This document shows positions 15,783 through 23,835 of a DNA stretch of 43,139 nt, one piece after another (position 1 is the first letter of the stretch; each line of letters opens with the position of its first letter). The stretch is from contig JAJDYL010000104.1 in assembly GCA_022825195.1 (NCBI GenBank), positions 1-43,139 on the forward strand, written 5' to 3'. The notes beneath the pieces were generated by a model that saw nothing but the letters and a program-made list of their open reading frames with translations, had not been told where the DNA came from and did no database searches. Made by a program: the position numbers and the translations under genes. This DNA is from Alphaproteobacteria bacterium. GTDB lineage: Bacteria > Pseudomonadota > Alphaproteobacteria > Bin95.

Positions 15783-17257
15783 GCGGTGTCGGTCCTCGTT
15801 TCTGCGGCGGAGCCGGAGACGGCCGCGACCAGCGCTTCGGCCCCCTCCCAGTCATAGGTGCGGAAGGCGTGCCCGCGGGTCACGAACGGCGCGCCGGCAT
15901 AGAACATCTCGTATTGGGTCTGCCGGCCGGCGAACTCGGAGCCGAGCGCATCCCAGGCGAGCTTCATCAGGCGTACGCGCTCGACCGGCGGCGCGCCGTC
16001 CGCCGATTGCTGGACGCTTTGCAGGATGCCGGCGAGCTCGGGGTCGGCAAGGTCGCGCTCGGAGGACGGCAGCATGATGAGCGCGCCGCCGGCAAGGCCG
16101 CGCACCCTCTCGACCATGCGCGGATAGAGCGCCTGGCAATAGGCCTGGGCGGCATAGACGGAATGGGCGTGCGGCACGAAATAGCGGCCGCGCCGGCTCC
16201 CCCGCGCCTCCATGCCGTAGAGCATGGTCTCGACCGCCGTCGCCTGCGCGGCCAGCATGCCGAGGGTCTCGGCGACCGGCGGCATCCTCACGGTGCCGAT
16301 GGTCTCGCAGATGCGCCGCGCCAGCCCGACAAGGAACCGGAACTTCACCGCGAGGCGGATCTGCGCCTGGTAGTTCTGGTAGATGTGGCCGGGCGTGGCG
16401 TGGAACTGGCGCGCGCACATGGCCGGGCTGCGATGGACGAAGATCCGCTCCCACGGCACCTTCACGTCGTCGAACCATACCAGCCCGTCATTCTCGTCGA
16501 AGCGCGAGGCCAGCGGGTCGTCGAAGGTCGAGAGCGCGCGGCCCTCATAGGACTTGCGCGCGAGCAGCCTGAGCCCCCTGGCGGCCATCGGGACCGCGAA
16601 GCTGATCGCGAAGTCCTCCTCGTCCGGCTTCAGCGGCTGGAGATGCGCCACGAACATCTCGTTGGCCAGAACCGCCGCGGTGCCCAGCATCTTGCCGCCG
16701 CGCACCGTCACGCCCTCTGCGTCCTCGTCCACGATGCGGAGCATCGGGCTGTCGCTTCCCTGCTCGCCGGTGCTTTTCGAGCGGTCCAGCTGCGGGTTGA
16801 CGATGACATAGGTGAGGTAGAGGTCGTTGTCGCGCGCATGGACGAAATAGTCGTGGAAGGCCCGCGCGCGCTTCGGGTCGTAGGCCTCGAACACCTCCAG
16901 TCCCATGATCTGCCCCGTGACGGCGGACGCCAGATGGTCCGGCGCCCGGCCCATGAAGCCCGCATGGCACTCCGCCCAGGCCGTCATCGCGCGGCGGCGC
17001 TGGACGAGGTCTTCGAGCGATGTCGGCATCTGCCAGGCACGGTTGACCCTCCGCCCGCCGGTGGGCGAGGCGAAGGTCATCGCCTCCAGATTTGCGGGGT
17101 CGGCCTGGTAGCCGTAGAGCCCGGCGGCCGAGCGGGCCGCGTTGCGGAAGGCGGGATGCCGCGCGGGGTTCTCGACGCGGGCGCCGTCCAGCCAGACGGC
17201 GCGCCCGTCCTCAAGGCTCGCCAGATGCTCGGCGGCGTCCTTGGCCGCACCCCCCAT
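15779..17257 (-). CDS. HpaB-family (4-hydroxyphenylacetate 3-hydroxylase type) flavin monooxygenase
   Basis: This is a 492-residue protein with the acyl-CoA-dehydrogenase-like fold of two-component monooxygenases. Recognisable blocks are GRAVWLDGARVENPARHPAF, YLTYVIVNPQLDRSKS, GVTVRGGKMLGTAAVLANEM, VWFDDVKVPWERIFVH and QNYQAQIRLAVKFRFLVGLA. Members hydroxylate phenolic rings using FADH2 from a separate reductase. No HpaC-like reductase is in the window. The related 4-hydroxybutyryl-CoA dehydratases share the fold but need Fe-S ligands I do not see in the right pattern. Being first of three overlapping redox genes, it probably acts on the same substrate as the acyl-CoA dehydrogenases. Confidence 0.85.
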   Translation of the reverse strand: MGGAAKDAAEHLASLEDGRAVWLDGARVENPARHPAFRNAARSAAGLYGYQADPANLEAMTFASPTGGRRVNRAWQMPTSLEDLVQRRRAMTAWAECHAGFMGRAPDHLASAVTGQIMGLEVFEAYDPKRARAFHDYFVHARDNDLYLTYVIVNPQLDRSKSTGEQGSDSPMLRIVDEDAEGVTVRGGKMLGTAAVLANEMFVAHLQPLKPDEEDFAISFAVPMAARGLRLLARKSYEGRALSTFDDPLASRFDENDGLVWFDDVKVPWERIFVHRSPAMCARQFHATPGHIYQNYQAQIRLAVKFRFLVGLARRICETIGTVRMPPVAETLGMLAAQATAVETMLYGMEARGSRRGRYFVPHAHSVYAAQAYCQALYPRMVERVRGLAGGALIMLPSSERDLADPELAGILQSVQQSADGAPPVERVRLMKLAWDALGSEFAGRQTQYEMFYAGAPFVTRGHAFRTYDWEGAEALVAAVSGSAAETRTDTA

Positions 17258-17284
17258 GGTCCGGCGGTCTCCGGCCTCCTTCGC

Positions 17285-17605
17285 CTAGGTCGCCGTCGAG
17301 TAGTCGGTCGGGTCCATGACCACGCTCTCTATGGAGCTGACCAGCGGGCCGTCGCGTTCGCTCTCGCCCTTCGCCTTCTGCCAGTCGGGATCGTCCCGGA
17401 AGGCCGCCCAGGCGCTCTCCATTTGCGCGGCGTCCTGGAAGGTGCAGATGTAGATGAGCTGGTTCGGATCCGCCCGGTTGATCCAGAAGCCGGCGACGCC
17501 GATGCCATGGCGGGCGAAGAGGCCGCAGGTGTGGTCGCGGAAGCGGGCGTTGAGCGCATCGATCTTGCCGGGCGCGGCGTTGTAGGTGCGCAGTTCATAC
17601 AGCAT
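17285..17605 (-). CDS. NIPSNAP-family protein
   Basis: This 106-residue dimeric alpha-beta-barrel protein begins MLYELRTYNAAPGKIDALNA and contains FRDHTCGLFARHGIGVAGFW and a D-W-Q-K helix typical of the family. NIPSNAP proteins in bacteria are small and usually sit in catabolic operons with a poorly defined role. It lies 27 bases upstream of the HpaB-like gene on the same strand and is probably the first gene of that operon. There is no signal peptide. Confidence 0.85.
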   Translation of the reverse strand: MLYELRTYNAAPGKIDALNARFRDHTCGLFARHGIGVAGFWINRADPNQLIYICTFQDAAQMESAWAAFRDDPDWQKAKGESERDGPLVSSIESVVMDPTDYSTAT

Positions 17606-17632
17606 GGGCGGCGTCTTTCCTTGCGTTCGGGG

Positions 17633-18052
17633 CTAGTCCTTCGGCTCCAGGCGGAGCGCGGCCGAATTCATGCAGTAGCGGAGCCCCGTCGGCGGCGGGC
17701 CGTCCGGGAAGACATGGCCCAGATGCGCGTCGCACCCGGCGCAGAGCACCTCCGTGCGCGTCATGAACCAGCTCCGGTCGACCTTCTCCGCGACGGCTCC
17801 GGCGGAAATGGGCCGGGTAAAGGACGGCCAGCCGGTGCCGCTGTCGAATTTGGTGTTGCTTTCGAACAACGGGATATCGCAGCAGATGCAGCGATAGGTG
17901 CCGGGGGTCTTGGTGGCGTGATACTCGTTCGAGAAGGGGCGCTCGGTGCCGTGCCGGCGCGTCACCTTGTATTGCTCGGGCGTGAGGCGGCTGCGCCATT
18001 CGGCATCGCTGAGATCGGTTCGGGGAGGAGCGGTGTCGAGAAGGTCGGTCAT
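17633..18052 (-). CDS. msrB: Peptide-methionine (R)-S-oxide reductase
   Basis: This 139-residue enzyme reduces methionine-R-sulfoxide in proteins. Zinc ligands are the two CxxC pairs, Cys55/Cys58 in CICC and Cys104/Cys107 in CAGC. The conserved core [14 protein letters not shown] and the catalytic cysteine in [11 protein letters not shown] (Cys127) are present. ATG 18052 gives the normal cytoplasmic length of 130-145; the frame remains open far upstream but without family similarity. It precedes the NIPSNAP gene by 27 bases, so it may be co-transcribed with the catabolic operon. Confidence 0.95.
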   Translation of the reverse strand: MTDLLDTAPPRTDLSDAEWRSRLTPEQYKVTRRHGTERPFSNEYHATKTPGTYRCICCDIPLFESNTKFDSGTGWPSFTRPISAGAVAEKVDRSWFMTRTEVLCAGCDAHLGHVFPDGPPPTGLRYCMNSAALRLEPKD

Positions 18053-18265
18053 GGTGTCCACCCGCGTCGGCGCCGTGATTGCCGACTTGCTGGATTCGCT
18101 GCTGTTTGCGTCCGCCTGCAACCGGTTGCAGGAGGAAAAACGGTATGCCCAACCCGCCGCCCGCGCAAGCCCGCTCTCGGCGCCGGCAATTCTCTCCTTC
18201 CCCTGACCGGGCGCGCGGCTATTCTTCGTTTCCGGTGCCGGCCGGAGAGAAAGGGCAAGCGGGCG

Positions 18266-18574
18266 ATGTTCATTGCAATGAACCGGTTCCGGATCGTGCG
18301 CGGGCGCGAGGCGGAGTTCGAACGGCTGTGGTCGGAGCGCGATTCCCATCTCGACGGCGTACCCGGCTTCCTCGAGTTCCGCCTCCTCAAGGGACCGGAG
18401 GAAGAAGACCACACGCTCTACGCCTCTCACTCGATCTGGCGGGACCGTGACGCCTTCGTCGACTGGACGCGTTCCGAGGCGTTCCGGAAGGCGCATGCGG
18501 GCGCCGGCACCGCGCGGGACCTTTATCTCGGCCATCCGCATTTCGAAGGGTTCGAGTCCGTCCTCGAACGCTGA
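18266..18574 (+). CDS. Antibiotic-biosynthesis-monooxygenase fold protein, IsdG/HmuQ-like heme-degrading candidate
   Basis: This is a 102-residue ferredoxin-like ABM-fold protein starting [13 protein letters not shown]. Asn6, Trp67 and His77 occupy the positions of the Asn-Trp-His catalytic triad of staphylococcal IsdG and IsdI, in the contexts MNRFRI, FVDWTRS and RKAHAG. This supports heme degradation, releasing iron, over a generic quinol monooxygenase. ATG 18266 follows AAGGGCAAGCGGGCG. It is divergent from msrB. No heme-uptake genes are nearby, so the role rests on the triad alone. Confidence 0.8.
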   Translation: MFIAMNRFRIVRGREAEFERLWSERDSHLDGVPGFLEFRLLKGPEEEDHTLYASHSIWRDRDAFVDWTRSEAFRKAHAGAGTARDLYLGHPHFEGFESVLER

Positions 18575-18608
18575 GGCGGCGCCGGTCGGGGCGTTTCGCC
18601 TCGTTGCG

Positions 18609-19025
18609 CTACAGCGCGCCGGCCGCCTCGGCCTTGGCCCGCCGCGCCGAAAGCCGCTCGCGCTGACGGCGCTTGTCGATGACGAACCGGGTGTGGCGGG
18701 CGCGGCCTACCGGGCCGAGCGCGTCGCAGATGTCGGCGGCGAGTTCCACGCGCTGCCCGTCGAGCGACAGGACGCGGACCGAGACTTCTATCCACATGCC
18801 GGCGAGCGTCGGCCCCAGATGGTCGAGTTCGATCCGTACGCCGACAGTGTCTTCGCCGTCGTCGAGATGGGACAGCACGAGGTCGCGGGAGGTCTGCTCG
18901 ATCCGGGCCAGCATGAACGGTGTGGCGAAGACCCTGAGGTCGTCGCCCATGAAATCGATGGTCTGGTCCGCCGTGACATCGAATCGGCGGACGTTCTTCA
19001 GGTCGGGCGCGAGCGAAGGTTTCAT
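18609..19025 (-). CDS. FlK-like acyl-CoA thioesterase, hotdog fold
   Basis: This is a 138-residue single hotdog domain. [17 protein letters not shown] gives the helix with a conserved Glu, and [19 protein letters not shown] carries the histidine region. Both match the fluoroacetyl-CoA thioesterase (FlK) family. These hydrolyse short acyl-CoA esters, and most relatives are housekeeping thioesterases rather than fluoroacetate-specific. It is divergent from the enoyl-CoA hydratase gene, with about 100 bases between starts, consistent with a shared promoter region for acyl-CoA metabolism. Confidence 0.82.
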   Translation of the reverse strand: MKPSLAPDLKNVRRFDVTADQTIDFMGDDLRVFATPFMLARIEQTSRDLVLSHLDDGEDTVGVRIELDHLGPTLAGMWIEVSVRVLSLDGQRVELAADICDALGPVGRARHTRFVIDKRRQRERLSARRAKAEAAGAL

Positions 19026-19124
19026 GCCGTATCCCTGTGTCTTTCCCGCAGGAGCGACATGGTTGGACAGCGCGCGCGCCCGTGCAAGACTTTCGCGGTG
19101 AAAAAATCACAGCTTGAGGATTCG

Positions 19125-19880
19125 ATGCCGCTTGTCCCGATCGAACGCGACGGCCCGCTACGCACCGTGCGGCTGAACCGCCCGGAGAAGCGCAACGCGC
19201 TCAACCGCGAGATGCTCGACGGTCTGCTGGACGCCTTCCGGGGTGAGCCGGAGAAGGCCGAACGGCTGACCGTGCTGCGCGCCGAGGGGCCGGTTTTCTG
19301 CGCCGGCATGGACCTGCGGGAGCGCGCCGGGACGCTGGATACGGAAAGCCCCATCGAGGCGGTCCTGGACGCCGTGCAACACTATCCGCTGCCGGTGGTC
19401 GCGGTCGTGCATGGCGATGCGATTGCAGGCGGCAACGAGCTGGCGCTGCATTGCGACCTGGTCGTTGCCGCGGAGAGCGCGCGCTTCGGCATGTCGCTCG
19501 CCCAGATCGGGCTGGTGCCGACATGGTTCCTCACCAAGAAGATCGTGGAAACCGGCGGTCCCGTGGCCGCGCGCGAGATGCTGCTGCTCGGCGACCCGCT
19601 GCCGGCGGCCCGGATGCACGCGCTCGGCATGATCCACAAGGTTGCGCCTGACGACGAGCTCGAGGCGGCAGTCGCGGCCGTCACCGCGCGGCTCGCCGCC
19701 AATGCGCCGCTCGCCATGAAGGCGATGAAGGCCGTCATGCTGCGTCAGATGGCCTTTCGCGATGCGACGCCGCACGAGGACCTGCTGGGGATGCTGCGGG
19801 CCGCCCGCCTTTCGCGCGACGCCCGGGAAGGGATCGCGGCGCGGCTGGAGAAGCGCCCGGCCGACTTCACGGGGGAATAG
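19125..19880 (+). CDS. Enoyl-CoA hydratase/isomerase family protein
   Basis: This is a 251-residue crotonase-fold protein. NRPEKRNALNREMLDGLL, the oxyanion segment GPVFCAGMDLRER and HGDAIAGGNELALHCDLV are present. The first catalytic-glutamate position (GGNEL) is kept. The second, in the usual FGxPE segment, reads FGMSLAQIGLVP without Glu, so it may be an isomerase or a hydratase with altered chemistry. ATG 19125 follows TTGAGGA; a GTG at 19098 is in frame but less likely. The next gene starts immediately after the stop. Confidence 0.88.
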   Translation: MPLVPIERDGPLRTVRLNRPEKRNALNREMLDGLLDAFRGEPEKAERLTVLRAEGPVFCAGMDLRERAGTLDTESPIEAVLDAVQHYPLPVVAVVHGDAIAGGNELALHCDLVVAAESARFGMSLAQIGLVPTWFLTKKIVETGGPVAAREMLLLGDPLPAARMHALGMIHKVAPDDELEAAVAAVTARLAANAPLAMKAMKAVMLRQMAFRDATPHEDLLGMLRAARLSRDAREGIAARLEKRPADFTGE

Positions 19881-20216
19881 ATGGCCGTGCGACTCGACAA
19901 GCCGTGGCGGCGGCTCGATTCCGCCGCCGTCTCCGGGCTGAGCGGCCAGCTCGGCGTCTATCAGCTCTCCGACGACGGAGCGACGGTGCGGGCCATCCAC
20001 AGGGTCGATGCGCGCTCGCTGTTCGGCCTGCGCGGCGAACTCGGGCGGGAACTCGCGGAGCGCGGCGAGGGGCTGTTCTTCCGCCTGGAGGTCAACCACC
20101 AGCCGCGCACCCGCTGGCTGGAGCTGATGATGGTCCATCGGGCCGACCACGGATGCCTGCCGGCGTGGAACCCGCCGGAGGACGGCGAGGGCCTCGGACG
20201 CCTCAGCCCCGCCTGA
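19881..20216 (+). CDS. Unknown 111-residue protein between acyl-CoA genes
   Basis: ATG 19881 directly follows the hydratase TAG, so translation is likely coupled. The protein has one compact domain: a beta-rich segment GLSGQLGVYQLSDDGATVRA, a charged helix LFGLRGELGRELAERGEG, then FFRLEVNHQPRTRWLELMMV and a proline-rich end. The GVYQ strand followed by a basic/helical region faintly resembles GIY-YIG-like domains, but the catalytic tyrosine pair and arginine are not convincing. I do not assign a function. Codon use matches its neighbours. Confidence 0.68.
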   Translation: MAVRLDKPWRRLDSAAVSGLSGQLGVYQLSDDGATVRAIHRVDARSLFGLRGELGRELAERGEGLFFRLEVNHQPRTRWLELMMVHRADHGCLPAWNPPEDGEGLGRLSPA

Positions 20217-20260
20217 CCGGCCCCCGGCCGGATTTTGGGAATAAGGAAAGCGCAAGACTT

Positions 20261-21427
20261 ATGGATTTGTCCCTTACCGACGAGCAGAAACTGATCGTGG
20301 ACCAGGTGCGCCGGTTCGTCCGCGAGGAGATCGTGCCGCTGGAGGACGGGCTCGACCCCGACGCCGACAGCCTGCCGCCGGACGACCACGAAAGGCTCGC
20401 CGGAAGGGTGGCGGAGATGGGGCTCTACGGCCTCGACATTCCGCCGGAATTCGGTGGGCCGGACGTGGATATCGTGACCCGTACCCTGCTCGCCATCGAG
20501 ATGTCGCAGCACCGCGCAGGCCTCTATGCGCCCTGCTACAACGTCTTCGGCGGCGCGGGCCTTGCCCAGATGTTCGAGGCCAATGACGACCAGAAGCAGC
20601 GCTTCCTCTTTCCGATGCTGAGAGGCGAGAAGAAGACCTTCTTCGGCCTGACGGAGCCCTCGGGCGGCTCGGACCCGGCCCGCGCCATCCAGACCCGCGC
20701 CGTGCGCGACGGCGACGACTGGGTCATCAACGGCGCCAAGATGTTCATCTCCGGGGCCGACCGGGCGGATTTCGGCCTCGTCTTCGCCCGCACCGACCCG
20801 TCCAAGGGGCGGGCCGGCGTCACCTGCTTCATCGTGGAGACGGACACGCCGGGTTTCCACGTGCGCCGCATCGTCCACACGCTGCGCGCCGCGCGTTATG
20901 CGACCGAGCTGCAATTCGCGGACATGCGGGTGCCGCACGCCAATGTGCTGGGAGAGGTGAACGGCGGATTCGCCATCGCCAACGACCGCGTGTCGCGCCA
21001 GCGCATCCCCTATGCCGCAACCTGCATCGGGGTCGCCGTCAAGGCGCAGGAGCTCGCGGTCGAATATGCCGGGATCAGGGAGACCTTCGGCGACAAGCTG
21101 GCGCATCGCCAGGGCATTCAGTGGATGGTGGTCGAGAACGAGATCGACATCCGCCAGGCGCTCTGGATCACGCTGGCGGCAGCCGACAAGGCGCGGCGCG
21201 GCGAACCGTTCCGCACCGATTCCGCGCTCGCCAAGATCGTGGCGACGGAGGCGTCGGGCCGCGTGGTGGACCGGGCCATGCAGATCCACGGCGGCTATGG
21301 CGTCACCAAGGACCTGCCGTTCGAGCGCTGGTACCGGGAAATGCGCATCCGCCGCATCGGCGAAGGGCCCAACGAGGTCCAGCGCCACATCGTCGCCCGC
21401 GACCTGTTCGGCAGCTCGCTGCGCTAG
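20261..21427 (+). CDS. Acyl-CoA dehydrogenase
   Basis: This is a complete 388-residue enzyme. ATG 20261 follows AAGGAAAG. Blocks are MDLSLTDEQKLIVDQVRRFV, FGLTEPSGGSDPARAIQTRA with the FAD-site TEPxxGSD pattern, WVINGAKMFISGADRADFG, and the C-terminal catalytic/FAD motif IGEGPNEVQRHIVARDL. In contrast to the pair at 13391-15782, this one keeps both the FAD signature and the Glu of the IGEG turn, so it should be an active homotetramer. The substrate chain length is not readable. It is third in a likely operon with the hydratase. Confidence 0.93.
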   Translation: MDLSLTDEQKLIVDQVRRFVREEIVPLEDGLDPDADSLPPDDHERLAGRVAEMGLYGLDIPPEFGGPDVDIVTRTLLAIEMSQHRAGLYAPCYNVFGGAGLAQMFEANDDQKQRFLFPMLRGEKKTFFGLTEPSGGSDPARAIQTRAVRDGDDWVINGAKMFISGADRADFGLVFARTDPSKGRAGVTCFIVETDTPGFHVRRIVHTLRAARYATELQFADMRVPHANVLGEVNGGFAIANDRVSRQRIPYAATCIGVAVKAQELAVEYAGIRETFGDKLAHRQGIQWMVVENEIDIRQALWITLAAADKARRGEPFRTDSALAKIVATEASGRVVDRAMQIHGGYGVTKDLPFERWYREMRIRRIGEGPNEVQRHIVARDLFGSSLR

Positions 21428-21467
21428 GGAGCAGGGGCGGAGCTCGAAGTCGCTGTAAGGAGAAGCA

Positions 21468-21983
21468 ATGACGACCTTTACCGTGGTCGATGTCGAGACC
21501 GCGAATCACAGTCGTGCGAGTGTCTGCCAGATCGGCATTGTGCAGGTCCGGGACGGCAGGATCTGTGGCGAGTGGCAAAGTCTGGTCGATCCGGAAGGGG
21601 CGTTTCATACGTTTCATACCGGGCTGCACGGCATAGACGTGAACGCAGTAAGCGGCGCTCCCGTCTTTCCGGATCTTTATGGGAAGCTGAAACGGCTTTT
21701 TGGCCGATCTGTCGCGGTCGGGCATTCTCAGTTCGACCGGCAGGCGCTGGACCGGACGACGGATAGGTACAATCTGCCCATGTTTCCGGTCGCTTGGCTT
21801 GACAGCGTTGTTATCGCCCGTGACGCTTGGCCGGGACTGCCCAGTTACAAGCTCGGGCCGCTTGCGGAAATGCTGAGTATCGATTTTCGCCATCACGATG
21901 CGCTGGAAGATGCACGGGCGGCCGCCAAGGTGGTGTTGCTTGCGTGTGCAGTCACCGGGCGCAGCATCGAAAGCTGGCTCTAG
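21468..21983 (+). CDS. DnaQ-like DEDDh 3'-5' exonuclease
   Basis: This is a 171-residue single exonuclease domain. Metal-binding residues are Asp8 and Glu10 in VVDVETANHS, the second Asp in GHSQFDRQALD, and His plus Asp in HHDALEDARAA, the complete DEDDh set. It lacks the tau-binding C-terminus of the polymerase III epsilon subunit, so it is a stand-alone repair or RNA-trimming nuclease. A good AAGGAGAAGC site precedes ATG 21468. Parts of this gene are repeated in decayed form at 22335-22590. Confidence 0.88.
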   Translation: MTTFTVVDVETANHSRASVCQIGIVQVRDGRICGEWQSLVDPEGAFHTFHTGLHGIDVNAVSGAPVFPDLYGKLKRLFGRSVAVGHSQFDRQALDRTTDRYNLPMFPVAWLDSVVIARDAWPGLPSYKLGPLAEMLSIDFRHHDALEDARAAAKVVLLACAVTGRSIESWL

Positions 21984-22009
21984 GGAGCCGCGTTTCCGTT
22001 CCTGCCGGA

Positions 22010-22260
22010 TCACACGGACCGCGTGATCCCTCCGTCGACACGGATATTCTGTCCGGTGATGTAGCCGGAGCCTTCCGAGGCGAGGAACGAGATCGTCGCC
22101 GAGACCTCGTCCACGGAACCGTATCGCGCCATGGGTATACGGTCCTTGAACTCCTGCCTTTCGGGAAGGCTGTCGATAAAGCCCGGCAGTACATTGTTCA
22201 TGCGGATGTTTTCGGATGCGTAACGGTCCGAAAAGAGCTTGGCCCAGGCGCCATTTTCCT
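22010..22260 (-). pseudogene. C-terminal remnant of a short-chain dehydrogenase/reductase
   Basis: Reading the minus strand, WAKLFSDRYASENIRMNNVL, then PGFIDSLPERQEFKDRIPM and finally YITGQNIRVDGGITRSV are the last 80 or so residues of a classical SDR. The NAD-binding Gly-rich motif and the YxxxK catalytic pair are absent: sequence upstream of about 22255 no longer resembles an SDR. An ATG at 22201 leaves a 63-residue frame, too short to function. It is wedged between the intact exonuclease gene and a decayed copy of it, suggesting a rearrangement. Confidence 0.8.
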
Positions 22261-22334
22261 GGCGGTAGACTCGCCCGCCGGAAACGCAGAAGCCGGGATT
22301 AACCGAGGGAAAAACAGCGCGCCAGCGCCGACGG

Positions 22335-22590
22335 CATGTCGTCCGTGTCTGTCCGGAGGAGTCGTTTCGTTCGTTCGTTCAATACCGGGCGGCATGGCAT
22401 AGACGGAGATGTAATCCGCGGTGCCCCGGTTTTCCCGATCTCTACGAAGAGATGACGCGCCGTTTCGGCCGGTCTGTCCCGGTCGGGCATTCGCCGCTCG
22501 ACCGGCAGGCGCTGGACCGGACGACGGGAAATACCGCTGGACCGGACGACGGGAAATACCATCCGCCGGTGTTTCCCGAGAACCCTACGG
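22335..22590 (+). pseudogene. Decayed partial duplicate of the exonuclease gene
   Basis: DNA from about 22335 to 22590 aligns with 21570-21790 of the exonuclease gene. Shared stretches include CATAGACG, GGTCGGGCATTC and GACCGGCAGGCGCTGGACCG. Translated in pieces it gives PVFPDLYEEMTRRFG, RSVPVGHSPLDRQALDRTTG and PPVFPENP. These match PVFPDLYGKLKRLFG, RSVAVGHSQFDRQALDRTTD and LPMFPVAW. Frames shift at the 5' part, there is no start, and the C-terminal DEDDh residues are missing. Confidence 0.82.
22511..22560 (+). repeat. Exact 25-bp tandem duplication inside the exonuclease pseudogene
   Basis: Bases 22511-22535 are repeated exactly at 22536-22560 (unit begins GCTGGACCGG and ends GAAATACC). 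The intact exonuclease gene has only one copy of this segment, so the duplication is specific to the decayed copy and probably arose by slippage. From 22590 to 22787 I see no gene. Confidence 0.9.
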
Positions 22591-22787
22591 TGACGGCCGC
22601 GACGCCGCCGGGTGCGAAGGCAACCGCTCTGCGATAGCCCGTCAGTTGCGGGAACGTCGCCGTTCTGCGGTCGAGTGCTTCCGGGCGCGACCGGGTTCGA
22701 GCAGGGCGTATCGAATCATTGACGTCTGCGCGCGGGCTTGCGCATGATTGCGGATATCGATGCGTCCATGCACAAGGTAGAGGGGAA

Positions 22788-23615
22788 ATGCGAAACGACA
22801 CTATCGAGTTCAGGCCTCTCACTCGCCATATCGGCGCGGAAGTGCATGGCGTGGACCTGCGCGAGCCGCTCGACGACGAGGCTTTCCGCACGTTGCACGG
22901 AGGGCTGCTCGAGCACCTCGTGCTCTTCTTTCGCGATCAGGACATCACCCACGAACAGCATGTGGCGTTCGGCCGCCGCTTCGGCGAGCTTCACATCCAC
23001 CCCTCCGCACCATGCGTGGACGACCGGCCGGAACTCATGAAGATTCACGCCGACGCGACCTCGCCCTTCGCCGAGGGTACCGCCTGGCACACCGACGTGA
23101 GCGCCGACGAAGAGCCGCCGATGGCAAGCATCCTGCATCTGAGCACGGTGCCGTCGGTTGGCGGCGACACATTGTTCGCGAGCATGTACGCCGCCTACGA
23201 CGCCCTCTCCGATACCATGAAAGGCATCCTCGGTCCGCTGGAGGCGCTGCACACCGCCGACGTGCATGTCAACCGTTACGAGCAGGTCGGCGGCGGCCTG
23301 CGCCGGGCAGAGCATCCGCACGCGATACACCCGGTGATCCGCACTCACCCCGAAACCGGCCGCAAGCTCGTCTACGTGAACGAACCTTTCACCCAGAACA
23401 TCGTGGGCATGACGCAGGCGGAGAGCGACGCGCTGCTCAAGTTCCTCTACGCGCACAACGCCAAGCCGCAGTTCCAGTGCCGGTTCCGATGGCAGAAGAA
23501 CTCGATCGCCATGTGGGACAACCGCTGCACGCAGCACCATGCGACGTGGGACTACTATCCCGAGACGAGAAGCGGGGTGCGGGTGACCATCAAGGGTGAG
23601 CGCCCTTATCACTAG
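22788..23615 (+). CDS. TauD/TfdA-family Fe(II)/2-oxoglutarate dioxygenase
   Basis: This 275-residue jelly-roll oxygenase couples 2-oxoglutarate decarboxylation to substrate hydroxylation. Iron ligands are His101 and Asp103 in AWHTDVS, with the distal His250 in CTQHHATWDYYP. Arg261/Arg265 in ETRSGVRVTIKG bind 2-oxoglutarate. FRPLTRHIGAEVHGVDLREP at the N-terminus and LVLFFRDQDITHEQHVAFGR are family hallmarks. ATG 22788 follows AGAGGGG. Candidate substrates include taurine, alkyl sulfates and aryloxyacids; no sulfonate transporter is adjacent, so the substrate is open. Confidence 0.92.
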   Translation: MRNDTIEFRPLTRHIGAEVHGVDLREPLDDEAFRTLHGGLLEHLVLFFRDQDITHEQHVAFGRRFGELHIHPSAPCVDDRPELMKIHADATSPFAEGTAWHTDVSADEEPPMASILHLSTVPSVGGDTLFASMYAAYDALSDTMKGILGPLEALHTADVHVNRYEQVGGGLRRAEHPHAIHPVIRTHPETGRKLVYVNEPFTQNIVGMTQAESDALLKFLYAHNAKPQFQCRFRWQKNSIAMWDNRCTQHHATWDYYPETRSGVRVTIKGERPYH

Positions 23616-23693
23616 TTGCCGTCCGGCGCCGTCATCTTTGCCCGGTACCGGGATCATCGCCGCCTCGAAACCCCGTGCACTTGCGACGGTGCG

Positions 23694-23734
23694 ATCGGGC
23701 AGTTTTCTCCCGATTGTGCCTCTATCCTGTTGAA
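23694..23734 (+). repeat. Copy 2 of the stem-loop plus TCTATCCTGTTGAA element
   Basis: A 6-bp stem ATCGGG/CCCGAT (23694-23699 with 23709-23714) encloses the loop CAGTTTTCT; nine bases after TTTCTCCC comes TCTATCCTGTTGAA (23721-23734). Compared with the copy at 11819-11859, stem positions differ but stay paired, while the loop core TTTCT and the trailing 14-mer are conserved. It lies between the convergent dioxygenase and nucleosidase genes, just after a 12-bp palindrome CCCGGTACCGGG (23641-23652). Confidence 0.7.
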
Positions 23735-23835
23735 CCGACCCGCTGCTCGCCGGCTTTCCCGGCCAGGGGCAGGCGGTGTCGATGCAACCGGCGATATCGA
23801 GAGCCGGCATTGCGTTTCCCGTCCGTCAGCGGGAG

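Noticed and set aside
15869..18574. A 901-codon plus-strand frame antisense to the HpaB-like and NIPSNAP genes
   Set aside because: Only the final 102 residues (from 18266) resemble a protein family; the rest is a high-GC mirror of minus-strand genes.
21984..22790. CRISPR or tandem-repeat array suspected from repeated GGACCGGACGACGG
   Set aside because: Only one 25-bp unit is doubled and the rest is homology to the neighbouring exonuclease gene; there are no spacers.
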